Assembly (NCBI GenBank): GCA_905216045.1
Contig: CAJMSL010000006.1
Location: 1 to 31,716, forward strand
DNA from: an uncultured bacterium
GTDB taxonomy: Bacteria; Actinomycetota; Coriobacteriia; Coriobacteriales; Coriobacteriaceae
Direction: 5' to 3'
DNA: 31,716 nucleotides
A program made the position numbers and the translations under genes. Positions 16,524 to 23,689 of this stretch are shown piece after piece. A model generated the notes under the pieces. It did no database searches and was not told where the DNA came from. It worked only from the letters and a program-made list of their open reading frames with translations. How positions within the stretch are numbered: position 1 is the stretch's first letter; every line of letters begins with the position of its first letter.

Positions 16524-17669
16524 CTAGAGCACCTCCGTGTAGCTGCCAAAGTAGGTGAAGCTCTCACATACGTCGTCGATCGAGTCGAGCAAGTCGTCGA
16601 GGGCCTTGCTGCCAAAGGGGCAGTCCAGGTCAAAGTAGAACATAAACTCAAAGTCGCGGCCGGGGATGGGGCGGCTCTCGAGCTTGATGAGGTTGATGTT
16701 GAGTGCGTAGAAGCGCTCGAGCACGCGATAGAGGGCGCCCGGCTCGTTGGCCGTGGTGATCATGAGCGAGGTGCGATTAGCGCCGGGGTAGACGCGCGGC
16801 TCGCGGCTGATGACGACAAAGCGCGTGTAGTTGTTGTCCGAGTCTTGGATATTGGGCTCCAACACCTCGAGGCCATACAGCGTGGCACAGCTGCGCGATG
16901 CGATGGCGGCAACATCGGTGCGTTCGGAGTTGGCGACCATCTCAGCCGACATGGCCGTGTTGGGGTACTTGGTGGCGCGCAGGCCGTGGTTCTCGATAAA
17001 GCCGGCGCACTGGGCAATGGCTTGGCCGTGGCTGTAGACCTCGCGCACGTCGGCGAGCTTGGTGCCGGGTTTGACGAGTAAGTTGTGGTCGATCTTGAGG
17101 CGAAGCGAGCGCACGATGTGGAAGTCGAACTGGGCGAGCAGGTCGTAGACGGCGTTGACCGAGCCGGCGGTGGAGTTCTCGATGGGCAGCACGCCAAACT
17201 CGCAGAAGCCGTCGCGCACAGCGCGCATAACGCCTTCGAAGGTCTCGAAAAACGCGATGTCGGGCACGTCGAAGAGCTTGCACGCGGCGATTTGACTGTA
17301 AGCGCCCTCAACGCCCTGGCAAGCGACGGTGGCAGTTTGAGGGAAGGGCGTGTCGGAGGCTGCAGCCGTGGCGTGGGCCTTTTGCGAGACAGTGATGCCC
17401 TTGAGTTCGTTGATGTAGCGCTGCTGCTCGGCCTTGCTCATGCTCATGAGGAGACGGAACAGGGTGATGGTCTGCGCCTCGTAGCGCTCGGGCGCGCGAC
17501 TGGCGAGGTTGTTGAGTTTGGAGCGCTCGCGGGCGGGGTCAAAGACGGCCTTGCCCATCTCGATTTTTGACTTGGCGACCTCGGTGGCAATGTCCATGCG
17601 CTCGATAAAGCTGTTGAGGAGCGTGGTGTCGATGCCATCGATGGTCTGGCGAATATCGGCAAGGTCCAT
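16524..17669 (-). CDS. pheA: Chorismate mutase / prephenate dehydratase (P-protein)
   Basis: 381 residues from ATG 17669, with AAGGGG about six bases upstream. The frame stays open into the adjacent repeat, but that extension is repeat-encoded. Residues 1-85 are an AroQ-type chorismate mutase (DLADIRQTIDGIDTTLLNSF, KSKIEMGKAVFDPARE). Prephenate dehydratase follows at about 105-290, with GVEGAYSQIAA, LPIENSTAGSVN, YSHGQAIAQC and the catalytic Thr in NNYTRF. A C-terminal ACT domain (NEPGALYRVLERF, LIKLESRPIPGR) is the known phenylalanine feedback site of the family. It converts chorismate to prephenate and then phenylpyruvate. It lies downstream of aroC, with a 127-bp inverted repeat between them. 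Confidence 0.96.
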   Translation of the reverse strand: MDLADIRQTIDGIDTTLLNSFIERMDIATEVAKSKIEMGKAVFDPARERSKLNNLASRAPERYEAQTITLFRLLMSMSKAEQQRYINELKGITVSQKAHATAAASDTPFPQTATVACQGVEGAYSQIAACKLFDVPDIAFFETFEGVMRAVRDGFCEFGVLPIENSTAGSVNAVYDLLAQFDFHIVRSLRLKIDHNLLVKPGTKLADVREVYSHGQAIAQCAGFIENHGLRATKYPNTAMSAEMVANSERTDVAAIASRSCATLYGLEVLEPNIQDSDNNYTRFVVISREPRVYPGANRTSLMITTANEPGALYRVLERFYALNINLIKLESRPIPGRDFEFMFYFDLDCPFGSKALDDLLDSIDDVCESFTYFGSYTEVL

Positions 17670-17697
17670 GGAGGCCCCTTTCGTGAATGGTTGCCTG

Positions 17698-17824
17698 GGG
17701 TAGTTAATTTGGGACGGGGCTTTTTTAGCTACCCTTTGACTGTCGACGAATCGATGGGTGCCAGGGCAAATATCAACTGGCATATGGGGGTAGCTAAAAT
17801 AGCCCCGTCCCAAATTAACTACCC
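17698..17824. repeat. 127-bp REPIN-like inverted repeat between aroC and pheA
   Basis: Two 37-base arms (17698-17734 and 17788-17824) are reverse complements with a single mismatch, around a 53-base spacer. Each arm begins GGGTAG and ends CTACCC, so each can also fold alone. GTAG at the foot of a small hairpin is the hallmark of REP elements moved by RAYT (TnpA-REP) proteins, and two inverted REPs make a REPIN. The spacer contains a minor TGCCAG/CTGGCA inverted repeat. No transposase lies in the window. Within the operon transcript it would form a long stem. Confidence 0.75.
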
Positions 17825-17838
17825 TTGGGGTGGGTGGA

Positions 17839-18936
17839 CTAAAGCTGGGCGGCGTCCTCGAGGAGGGCGTCCCAAATCGCGAGGGCGGCGGCTGCCTCGG
17901 CTACGGGGACGGCTCGGGGGACGATGCAGGGATCGTGACGGCCGTGGACCGAGAGCTCGGCATTTTCCATGGCGTCCATGTCTACGGTCTGCTGCTCGCG
18001 GCCAATTGAGGGCGTCGGCTTTACGGCCATGCGCCACATGACGGGCGCGCCGGTCGAAATACCGCCCAGGATGCCGCCGGCGTTATTGGACTCGACTTCG
18101 ATCTCGCCGGTCTCGGCATCGATGCGATACGGATCGTTGTTCTCGCTGCCGCGCATGGCGGCCACGGCAAAGCCCATGCCAAACTCCACGCCCTTTACGG
18201 CGGGAATGCCAAACGCGATTTGCGCGATGCGGTTCTCGATGCCGTCGAACATGGGGTCGCCGATGCCCGTGGGAAGCCCGTAAATGCCGCACTCCACGAT
18301 GCCGCCGATGCTGTCGAGTTCATCGCGCGCGGCCAGAATCTCCTCGCGCATGCGGCCGGCTGCGGCGGCGTCAATGCACGGCAGGTCGTTCGTAAGGATC
18401 GCCTTGCGGTCGGCCTCTCGATAGACCATATCGTCCATCGGCAGGTCGGAGATGCCGCCGATCTGCGCGGCGTGCGCCATGACCTGAATGCCGCGGGCCT
18501 CGAGTGCCTGTAGCGCAATGCCGCCGGCGATGCATAAGGGTGCCGTTAGGCGGCCGGAAAAATGCCCGCCACCAGCAACATCGTGCATGTTGTGATACTT
18601 CACGCGCGCGGGGAAGTCCGCATGTCCGGGACGGGGCTTGCAGCGCAGCTCGGAGTAATCATTGGAGCGCGTGTTGGTGTTCTCGATAATCGCGGCAATG
18701 GGCGCGCCGGTGGTATGTCCATCGACCACGCCGGCAATGATATGCGCGGCGTCGGCCTCGTGGCGCTTGGTTGCGGTCTCGTCGCGACCGGGGGCACGAC
18801 GGTCCAAAAAGGCCTGCAGCTGCTCCTGGTCAACGGCAATACCGGCAGGAATGCCGTCGAGCGAGCAGCCGATAGCGGGGGAGTGCGACTGGCCAAAGAT
18901 ACTCAGATGCAAGACGTTGCCAAAGGTCGAGGACAT
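17839..18936 (-). CDS. aroC: Chorismate synthase
   Basis: 365 residues from ATG 18936, with GGAGG six bases upstream; a longer frame to 18987 overlaps aroA and has no homology. It eliminates phosphate from EPSP to give chorismate, using reduced FMN. Seen are the N-terminal TFGNVLHLSIFGQSHSPAIG with the catalytic His, DRRAPGRDETATKRHEAD, the RPGHADF segment, GGGHFSGRLTAPL (the form I associate with Clostridia rather than the proteobacterial GGGRxSxRETA), and the C-terminal GRHDPCIVPRAVPVAEA with the second catalytic His. It begins one base after the aroA stop. A REPIN-like repeat lies just downstream, before pheA. Confidence 0.96.
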   Translation of the reverse strand: MSSTFGNVLHLSIFGQSHSPAIGCSLDGIPAGIAVDQEQLQAFLDRRAPGRDETATKRHEADAAHIIAGVVDGHTTGAPIAAIIENTNTRSNDYSELRCKPRPGHADFPARVKYHNMHDVAGGGHFSGRLTAPLCIAGGIALQALEARGIQVMAHAAQIGGISDLPMDDMVYREADRKAILTNDLPCIDAAAAGRMREEILAARDELDSIGGIVECGIYGLPTGIGDPMFDGIENRIAQIAFGIPAVKGVEFGMGFAVAAMRGSENNDPYRIDAETGEIEVESNNAGGILGGISTGAPVMWRMAVKPTPSIGREQQTVDMDAMENAELSVHGRHDPCIVPRAVPVAEAAAALAIWDALLEDAAQL

Positions 18937-18937
18937 G

Positions 18938-20257
18938 CTATTCCTCCTCGAGCGTGACCTTGCCGCCCAGCAGGCGGTAGTGGTCAAAGAAATCGGGATA
19001 GGACTTGTTGACGGCCTCGGCGCCGTGGATCACAACTTCGCCAGTGGCGCGGCTCGCAGCGATGGCAGCCATCATGGCGATGCGGTGGTCGTTGTGCGAA
19101 TCGACCTCGCCGCCGGTGAAGGCATCGACACCCTTGATGATGAGGTCGTCACCGGCGATGCGCACCTGTGCGCCCAGCGCGGTGAGCTCGCGGGTGGTGG
19201 TGACCAGACGGTCAGATTCCTTGATGCGCAGGCGCGCACAGTCACGGATGAACGTGCGGCCCTGTGCCAGCGAGGCCACGGCCGAGATAACGGGTACCAA
19301 GTCGGGAATGTCGTGGGCACTCATCTCAAAGCCGGCGAGCTTGTCGGACTGCACGGTGGCGGCGTTGGTGGAGCGCACGATGCGGGCGCCAAAGCGCGAA
19401 AGCGCAGCAAGCACGTTGCGGTCGCCCTGTGCGGAGCTCAGCGACACACCCTCCACGGTGATGGGGTCGGAGCCGATGGCGCCGGCGCACAGCCAAAAGG
19501 CAGCGTTGGACCAGTCGCCCTCGACGGCCACGTTGCCGGGCGTGCGATACGAGCCACTGCTCACGCGGAAGTTCGTGACCTCGGGCTGACCGTCCTTGGC
19601 GGGAATGCGCTCGACGTTGACCTCAACGCCAAAGGCCTTCATGGCCTGGATCGTTAGGTTGATGTAGGGGCGGCTCTCAATGAGGCCGGTCACCTGCACA
19701 CAGGAGGGCTGGGCGAGCAACGGGGCTGCCAGCAGCAGGCCCGAGATGTACTGCGAGCTTACGTTGCCCGGCAGCACAAAGGTGCCCGGGCGCATGCGGC
19801 CGCTCGTCTTGAGCGGAAAACCGCCCAGACCCTGTAGGTCGCAGCCGGCGGCGATGATCTCGTCCGAGAGCGGGGAGAGCGGGCGTGCGCCCAGACGACC
19901 CTGGCCCACAAAGGTGGCCTCTGCGCCCAGCGCGCAGGCGACGGGCAATATAAAGCGGAGCGTGGAGCCACTCTCGTCGCAGTCGAGCGTGCCGCCGGCT
20001 AGGGCCTTGAGCAGGCCAAATTCAATGCTCTTCATGGTGGGGTGGACCTGGAAGCCGTCCTCGACGGTCTCGATGCGAGCACCCAGGGCCGTAAGGCAAC
20101 GCACCGTAGCCTCGATGTCGGCGCAGGTGGTGTTGCAGGCGACGTGTGTCTCGCCGTTGGCAAGCGCAGCGCAGATGATGAGACGGTGCGCCATCGACTT
20201 GGACGCGATGGCGGGAACGGTGCCCTTAAGCGGGGACGGGGTGATGCGGGCTAGCAT
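18938..20257 (-). CDS. aroA: 5-enolpyruvylshikimate-3-phosphate synthase
   Basis: 439 residues, near the family length. It transfers enolpyruvyl from PEP to shikimate-3-phosphate, the sixth shikimate step. Visible are IASKSMAHRLIICAALA with the catalytic Lys, the DESGSTLRFILPVA anion-binding segment, SSQYISGLLLAAPL, VEGDWSNAAFW, the Asp of IPDLVPVISAVAS, RIKESDRL, and DHRIAMMAAIAA near the C-terminus. The start overlaps the aroB stop region by seven bases and its stop is one base before aroC, so translation of aroB-aroA-aroC is tightly coupled. Confidence 0.96.
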   Translation of the reverse strand: MLARITPSPLKGTVPAIASKSMAHRLIICAALANGETHVACNTTCADIEATVRCLTALGARIETVEDGFQVHPTMKSIEFGLLKALAGGTLDCDESGSTLRFILPVACALGAEATFVGQGRLGARPLSPLSDEIIAAGCDLQGLGGFPLKTSGRMRPGTFVLPGNVSSQYISGLLLAAPLLAQPSCVQVTGLIESRPYINLTIQAMKAFGVEVNVERIPAKDGQPEVTNFRVSSGSYRTPGNVAVEGDWSNAAFWLCAGAIGSDPITVEGVSLSSAQGDRNVLAALSRFGARIVRSTNAATVQSDKLAGFEMSAHDIPDLVPVISAVASLAQGRTFIRDCARLRIKESDRLVTTTRELTALGAQVRIAGDDLIIKGVDAFTGGEVDSHNDHRIAMMAAIAASRATGEVVIHGAEAVNKSYPDFFDHYRLLGGKVTLEEE

Positions 20258-21357
20258 GCGGATGCGTCTCCCTTCTGGCCGCGGCCCTCGGCAATGAGAT
20301 CGTGGAAAGTGGAAAGCGGCGTGCGGTCGATGCTGCAGCGGCCAATGCCGTGCGGAATCACCAGGTCGATGGTGTCACCCGCACGCTTCTTGTCGTGGAG
20401 CGCCTCGGCAAAGACGGCATCGGCAGAAAGCTCGCAGCGGGTCTTGAGACCGTGACGTGCACAGAGCTCTTCGATGCGTCCCGGCAGTGCAGCATCGCAA
20501 ACGCCATGCAGGGCTGCGGCACGCGTGATGATGCCCATGCCGATCGACACGCAGTTGCCGTGTCCGAGCTCAAAGTGCTCGCAGGCCTCGACGGCGTGTC
20601 CGGCGCTGTGTCCAAAGTTGAGGAGCTTGCGCTGGTTGGTTTCGCGCTCGTCAGCGACGACCACGGCGCGCTTGATGTCGATATTGCGGGCGATGATGAG
20701 TGCTACGCGGGCCACATCGCGGTTGAGCAGCTCCAGCGTGAGCGGGGTTTTCTCCAGCTCGGCGAAGAGCTCGGGGGCGGCGATCACGGCGTGCTTGACG
20801 ACCTCGCCGCAGCCGTCGGCGAACTGCTCGGGCGTGAGGGTGGCCAGGCACCCCACGTCGGCGATAACCACGCTCGGCTGCCAAAAGGCGCCGGCCAAGT
20901 TCTTGCCGGCAGCCAGGTCGATGGCGGTCTTGCCGCCCACCGACGAATCCACCATGGCGAGCAGACTCGTCGGGATCTGCACAAACTTGCAGCCGCGCAT
21001 GTAGGTGGCGGCCACAAAGCCCGCCACGTCGCCCACGACGCCGCCGCCGAGTGCCACAATCACGTCGGAGCGCGAAAGCTCGTGCTCGGCCACAAACTCC
21101 AAAATGGCAACATAGGTTTCTGCGCGCTTATGGGCCTCGCCGGCCTCGAAGGTGCAGATGCTCACCTCGTAGCCTGACGCCTCCAGACTCTGCTTAACGG
21201 GCATCTGGTAGAGCGGGCCCACGTTGGTGTCCGTCACGATGACGGCCTTGGTGCCGCCGGCAGTGGCGCGCACGAGCGGTCCCGCCTGCTCCAGCAAAAA
21301 CGTGCCAACATGCACCTGGTAGGGGCGTGCAGTGTCGATATCGATGGTAATCGCCAT
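20251..21357 (-). CDS. aroB: 3-dehydroquinate synthase
   Basis: 368 residues. It cyclises DAHP to 3-dehydroquinate with NAD and a divalent metal. Visible are TDTNVGPLY near the N-terminus, FEAGEAHKR, the NAD-binding GGGVVGDVAGFVAATYMRG, PTSLLAMVDSSVGGKTAID, the metal-ligand regions around GCGEVVKHAVI and NFGHSAGHAVE, and a C-terminal LHDKKRAG. It lies 36 bases downstream of tyrA and overlaps aroA by seven bases. Confidence 0.97.
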   Translation of the reverse strand: MAITIDIDTARPYQVHVGTFLLEQAGPLVRATAGGTKAVIVTDTNVGPLYQMPVKQSLEASGYEVSICTFEAGEAHKRAETYVAILEFVAEHELSRSDVIVALGGGVVGDVAGFVAATYMRGCKFVQIPTSLLAMVDSSVGGKTAIDLAAGKNLAGAFWQPSVVIADVGCLATLTPEQFADGCGEVVKHAVIAAPELFAELEKTPLTLELLNRDVARVALIIARNIDIKRAVVVADERETNQRKLLNFGHSAGHAVEACEHFELGHGNCVSIGMGIITRAAALHGVCDAALPGRIEELCARHGLKTRCELSADAVFAEALHDKKRAGDTIDLVIPHGIGRCSIDRTPLSTFHDLIAEGRGQKGDASAC

Positions 21358-21393
21358 AAGCTTCGGTCCTTTCGACCTGGCGTGATAGGTGGT

Positions 21394-22308
21394 CTAGTGG
21401 GAGGCCTCGTCGTCGAGTGCGCGCTTAATGCGGTCGCCCTCGGCAAGGAGATTCTCCAGATAGCGCTGGTCGCGGTCCTTGAGCGCACGGCTGTAGGCGC
21501 CAAGCGACTCGATCAGGTGGTCGATCTCGAAGGCGAGCGCGTCGGCGTCGTCGATCATGAGCTCAGACCACATCTGTGGATTGAGGTGCGCCACGCGGGT
21601 GAGGTCGCGGTAGCTGCCGGCCGAAAAGCCGTGGTGGACCTGAGCGGTCGGGCTCTTAACATAGGCGTTGGATACCACGTGCGCAAGCTGGCTCGTGAAG
21701 GCGATGACGCGGTCGTGCTCGGCTGCGCTGGTCACGCTGAACTTGCCAAAGCCCAAGGGGCGCACCATCTCGCGCACCTGGCCCAAGAGCTCCAGCTTAA
21801 GGGCATCGTCTACCGCGGGTGGTACGAGCACGAGCGGGGCGCCCTGGAACAGGTCGGCGCGGGAGTGCGCATAGCCCGAGTACTGCGTGCCCGCCATGGG
21901 GTGCGCGCCCACAAAGTAAAAGCCGTTCTCGCGGGCAAGCTCAAAGGCGCGCTCGCACACGATGCCTTTGACGCCCACCGTGTCGATCACCACGGGGCCC
22001 ATGATGGCCTCGGTATCGGTGGCGTCGGCGAGTGCCTGGGCATGCGCCTCGAGCCACTCGATGCAGGCCTCGGGGTAGCAGGCCAGGACGATGATGTCGC
22101 ATTCGCCGAGTGTCTCGTCGTTGAGCTCTCCGGCGACAGTGCCCATGCTGGCGGCCGTCATGACATCATCATCGGGGTCCCAGGCCAGCACGCGAACGCC
22201 CGCCTGCGCATAGCCGCGGGCAAAGCTGCCGCCGATGAGGCCCAGGCCCACGATGCCCGCGCATTTGGGACCGCCCTGGTTAACGCGCGCGTTTCTCACC
22301 GTACCCAT
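21394..22308 (-). CDS. tyrA: Prephenate dehydrogenase
   Basis: 304 residues, matching the NAD(P)-dependent monofunctional form without a mutase or ACT domain. The Rossmann motif GIVGLGLIGGSFARG begins near residue 18. The segment VGAHPMAGTQYSGYAHSRADLF near residue 133 is the substrate-binding region, with the conserved catalytic His of GAHPMAG; the usual GSExSG reads GTQYSG here. AFTSQLAHVVSNAY follows. It oxidatively decarboxylates prephenate to 4-hydroxyphenylpyruvate, the tyrosine branch. It follows aroF by three bases, so the two are co-transcribed. With no ACT domain, tyrosine feedback must act elsewhere or be absent. Confidence 0.94.
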   Translation of the reverse strand: MGTVRNARVNQGGPKCAGIVGLGLIGGSFARGYAQAGVRVLAWDPDDDVMTAASMGTVAGELNDETLGECDIIVLACYPEACIEWLEAHAQALADATDTEAIMGPVVIDTVGVKGIVCERAFELARENGFYFVGAHPMAGTQYSGYAHSRADLFQGAPLVLVPPAVDDALKLELLGQVREMVRPLGFGKFSVTSAAEHDRVIAFTSQLAHVVSNAYVKSPTAQVHHGFSAGSYRDLTRVAHLNPQMWSELMIDDADALAFEIDHLIESLGAYSRALKDRDQRYLENLLAEGDRIKRALDDEASH

Positions 22309-22311
22309 GGG

Positions 22312-23334
22312 CTACTCCATGGTCTCTTGGCAGACGACCTCGCGGATGGCGCGAATGCGGCGCATGGTGTCGTCGAACTGGTCGGGGGTGAGGGCCTGAG
22401 CGCCGTCGGACCATGCGCGGCTGGGCTCGTCGTGGACCTCGATCTCCAGGCCGTTGGCGCCGCAGGCGGTCGCGGCGAGCGCCATGGGCTCAACGTAGCG
22501 GGTGTAGCCGGTGGCGTGGCTGGGGTCGGCAACGACAGGCAGGTGCGACAGGTGGTGCAGCACCGGCACGGCGTTGAGATCGAAGGTGTTACGGGTGCGG
22601 GTTTCGAAGGTGCGGATGCCGCGCTCGCACAGGATGACGTTGTCGTTGCCCTCGCTCATGATGTACTCGGCGGCCATGAGCAGCTCATCGATCGTGCCGG
22701 ACATGCCGCGCTTGAGCAGGATCGGGGTCTGGGTCTTGCCGACCTCCTTGAGCAGGGGGAAGTTCTGGGCGTTGCGGGCGCCGATCTGCATGACGTCGAT
22801 CTTCTTGTCCAAGAAGACCTGCACGTCGCGTGGGTCCATGATCTCGGTGACGATCGGCATGTCGAGCTCGGCAGACGCCTCGCACAGCAGGTCGAGGCCG
22901 GCGGGGCCCATGCCCTGGTAGGCGTAGGGGGAGGTGCGGGGCTTGTAGGCACCGCCGCGCAGCATCGTGGCGCCGGCGGCCTTTACGCGGCGTGCGATGC
23001 GGATGAGGTTCTCGCCCTCGACGGAGCATGGGCCGGCGATGACTTGGAACTGGTCGCCGCCGATTTTGACGCCGTGGCCGCAGTCGATGACGGAGTCCTC
23101 GGGGTGGAACTTGCGATTTGCGCGCTTGAACGGCTCGGAGACGCGCTGCACGCGCTCGACGACATCCATGGACTCGAGCAGGAACGGGTCGATCTTGGTC
23201 GTATCGCCCACCAGGCCGATGATCGTCTCGTTCTCGCCGCGCGAGACATCGGTCTTCAGCCCCTTTTTCTCAATCCAGCTGACGATATGGCTTACGGCAT
23301 CGTCGCTGGCGCTCTGCTTTAAAATTGCAATCAT
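22312..23334 (-). CDS. aroF: 3-deoxy-7-phosphoheptulonate (DAHP) synthase, type I beta
   Basis: 340 residues from ATG 23334; the frame continues to 23382, but that part lies over the leader hairpin. It condenses PEP and erythrose-4-phosphate, the entry step of the pathway. Residues 1-70 look like the ferredoxin-like regulatory domain of type I beta enzymes (MIAILKQSASDDAVSHIVSW, ETIIGLVGD). The barrel follows, with VIAGPCSVE, LRGGAYKPRTSPYAYQG, QIGARNAQNF, LLKRGMSGT, the Cys/Glu in LCERGIRTFE, and DPSHATGY carrying metal and PEP ligands. It is the first gene of the leftward operon. The terminator-like hairpin at 23368-23392 lies immediately upstream and probably regulates the whole cluster. 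Confidence 0.96.
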   Translation of the reverse strand: MIAILKQSASDDAVSHIVSWIEKKGLKTDVSRGENETIIGLVGDTTKIDPFLLESMDVVERVQRVSEPFKRANRKFHPEDSVIDCGHGVKIGGDQFQVIAGPCSVEGENLIRIARRVKAAGATMLRGGAYKPRTSPYAYQGMGPAGLDLLCEASAELDMPIVTEIMDPRDVQVFLDKKIDVMQIGARNAQNFPLLKEVGKTQTPILLKRGMSGTIDELLMAAEYIMSEGNDNVILCERGIRTFETRTRNTFDLNAVPVLHHLSHLPVVADPSHATGYTRYVEPMALAATACGANGLEIEVHDEPSRAWSDGAQALTPDQFDDTMRRIRAIREVVCQETME

Positions 23335-23367
23335 GGTGTGCCTCTCACCTCGATGGATAACTTTTGC

Positions 23368-23392
23368 AAAAACGGCCCGCATCGCGAGCCGT
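23368..23392 (-). promoter_or_regulatory. Attenuator-like terminator hairpin in the aro operon leader
   Basis: On the minus strand ACGGCTCGC pairs with GCGGGCCGT (9 bp, one wobble) around a GAT loop, followed directly by five T residues. It ends 33 bases before the aroF start. No T run lies on the plus side, so it is directional. An upstream segment (23446-23453) is complementary to eight bases of the 3' arm and could form an antiterminator if transcription starts far enough upstream. A 24-codon reading frame (23405 down to 23331) spans it and ends in an ATGA overlap with aroF. Confidence 0.55.
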
Positions 23393-23413
23393 GTATATGG
23401 TGCATGTGAGTTT

Positions 23414-23443
23414 ATACTATCTGACTCGCTTTTGCCTTCTAAA
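23414..23443 (-). promoter_or_regulatory. Weak candidate promoter for the aro operon
   Basis: TTTAGA (23443-23438) and TAGTAT (23419-23414) on the minus strand are 18 bases apart, each matching consensus at four of six positions. It would start transcription close to the leader reading frame. A promoter further upstream is equally possible. Confidence 0.3.
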
Positions 23444-23495
23444 GTGGGCCGTTGCGCCTCGTCTTCCTCGGAATTGCAAAGCTTTTTCTTTTATT

Positions 23496-23525
23496 TTGAT
23501 AGCCCGTGGTGCACTTGGGTATAAT
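23496..23525 (+). promoter_or_regulatory. Promoter of tRNA-Arg(CCG)
   Basis: TTGATA and a perfect TATAAT are separated by 18 bases and end 11 bases before the tRNA. This is the best sigma-70-type match in the window. Confidence 0.75.
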
Positions 23526-23536
23526 GCCAAACGTTG

Positions 23537-23613
23537 GCCCTATTAGCTCAGGGGATTAGAGCGTCTGCCTCCGGAGCAGAAGGCCGTTGGTTCGAATCCA
23601 ACATGGGGCACCA
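23537..23613 (+). tRNA. tRNA-Arg (anticodon CCG), CCA encoded
   Basis: The acceptor stem GCCCTAT pairs with ATGGGGC. The anticodon stem TCTGC/GCAGA is perfect, and the loop CTCCGGA gives anticodon CCG, reading CGG. The T-stem GTTGG/CCAAC is perfect, with loop TTCGAAT. CCA is encoded. It has its own promoter and terminator. Confidence 0.95.
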
Positions 23614-23624
23614 TCGAACGTAAG

Positions 23625-23658
23625 ACCGTCCGAACCTCGCATGGTCCGGGCGGTTTTT
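23625..23658 (+). terminator. Intrinsic terminator after tRNA-Arg(CCG)
   Basis: A 12-bp stem (ACCGTCCGAACC with GGTCCGGGCGGT, one A-C mismatch and one G-U) and a 6-base loop are followed by five T residues. It ends only 32 bases before the P-type ATPase start. Confidence 0.8.
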
Positions 23659-23689
23659 CTTATACCGACGCGACGTGATGGGACGTGGT

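Noticed and set aside
15429..17081. A 550-codon plus-strand open frame opposite aroEK and pheA
   Set aside because: Shadow frame rich in Ala, Gly, Val and His, with no recognised domain; the opposite strand is certain.
17670..17813. N-terminal extension of pheA to 17813
   Set aside because: The extension is translated repeat sequence; a ribosome-binding site and family homology support ATG 17669.
21310..23322. A 670-codon plus-strand open frame opposite aroB, tyrA and aroF
   Set aside because: Its composition is the antisense image of GC-rich genes; the minus strand encodes three full-length recognised enzymes and no motif is seen in this frame.
23331..23405. A 24-codon leader peptide gene before aroF
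   Set aside because: No ribosome-binding site and no run of aromatic codons; kept as part of the attenuation finding rather than called as a gene.
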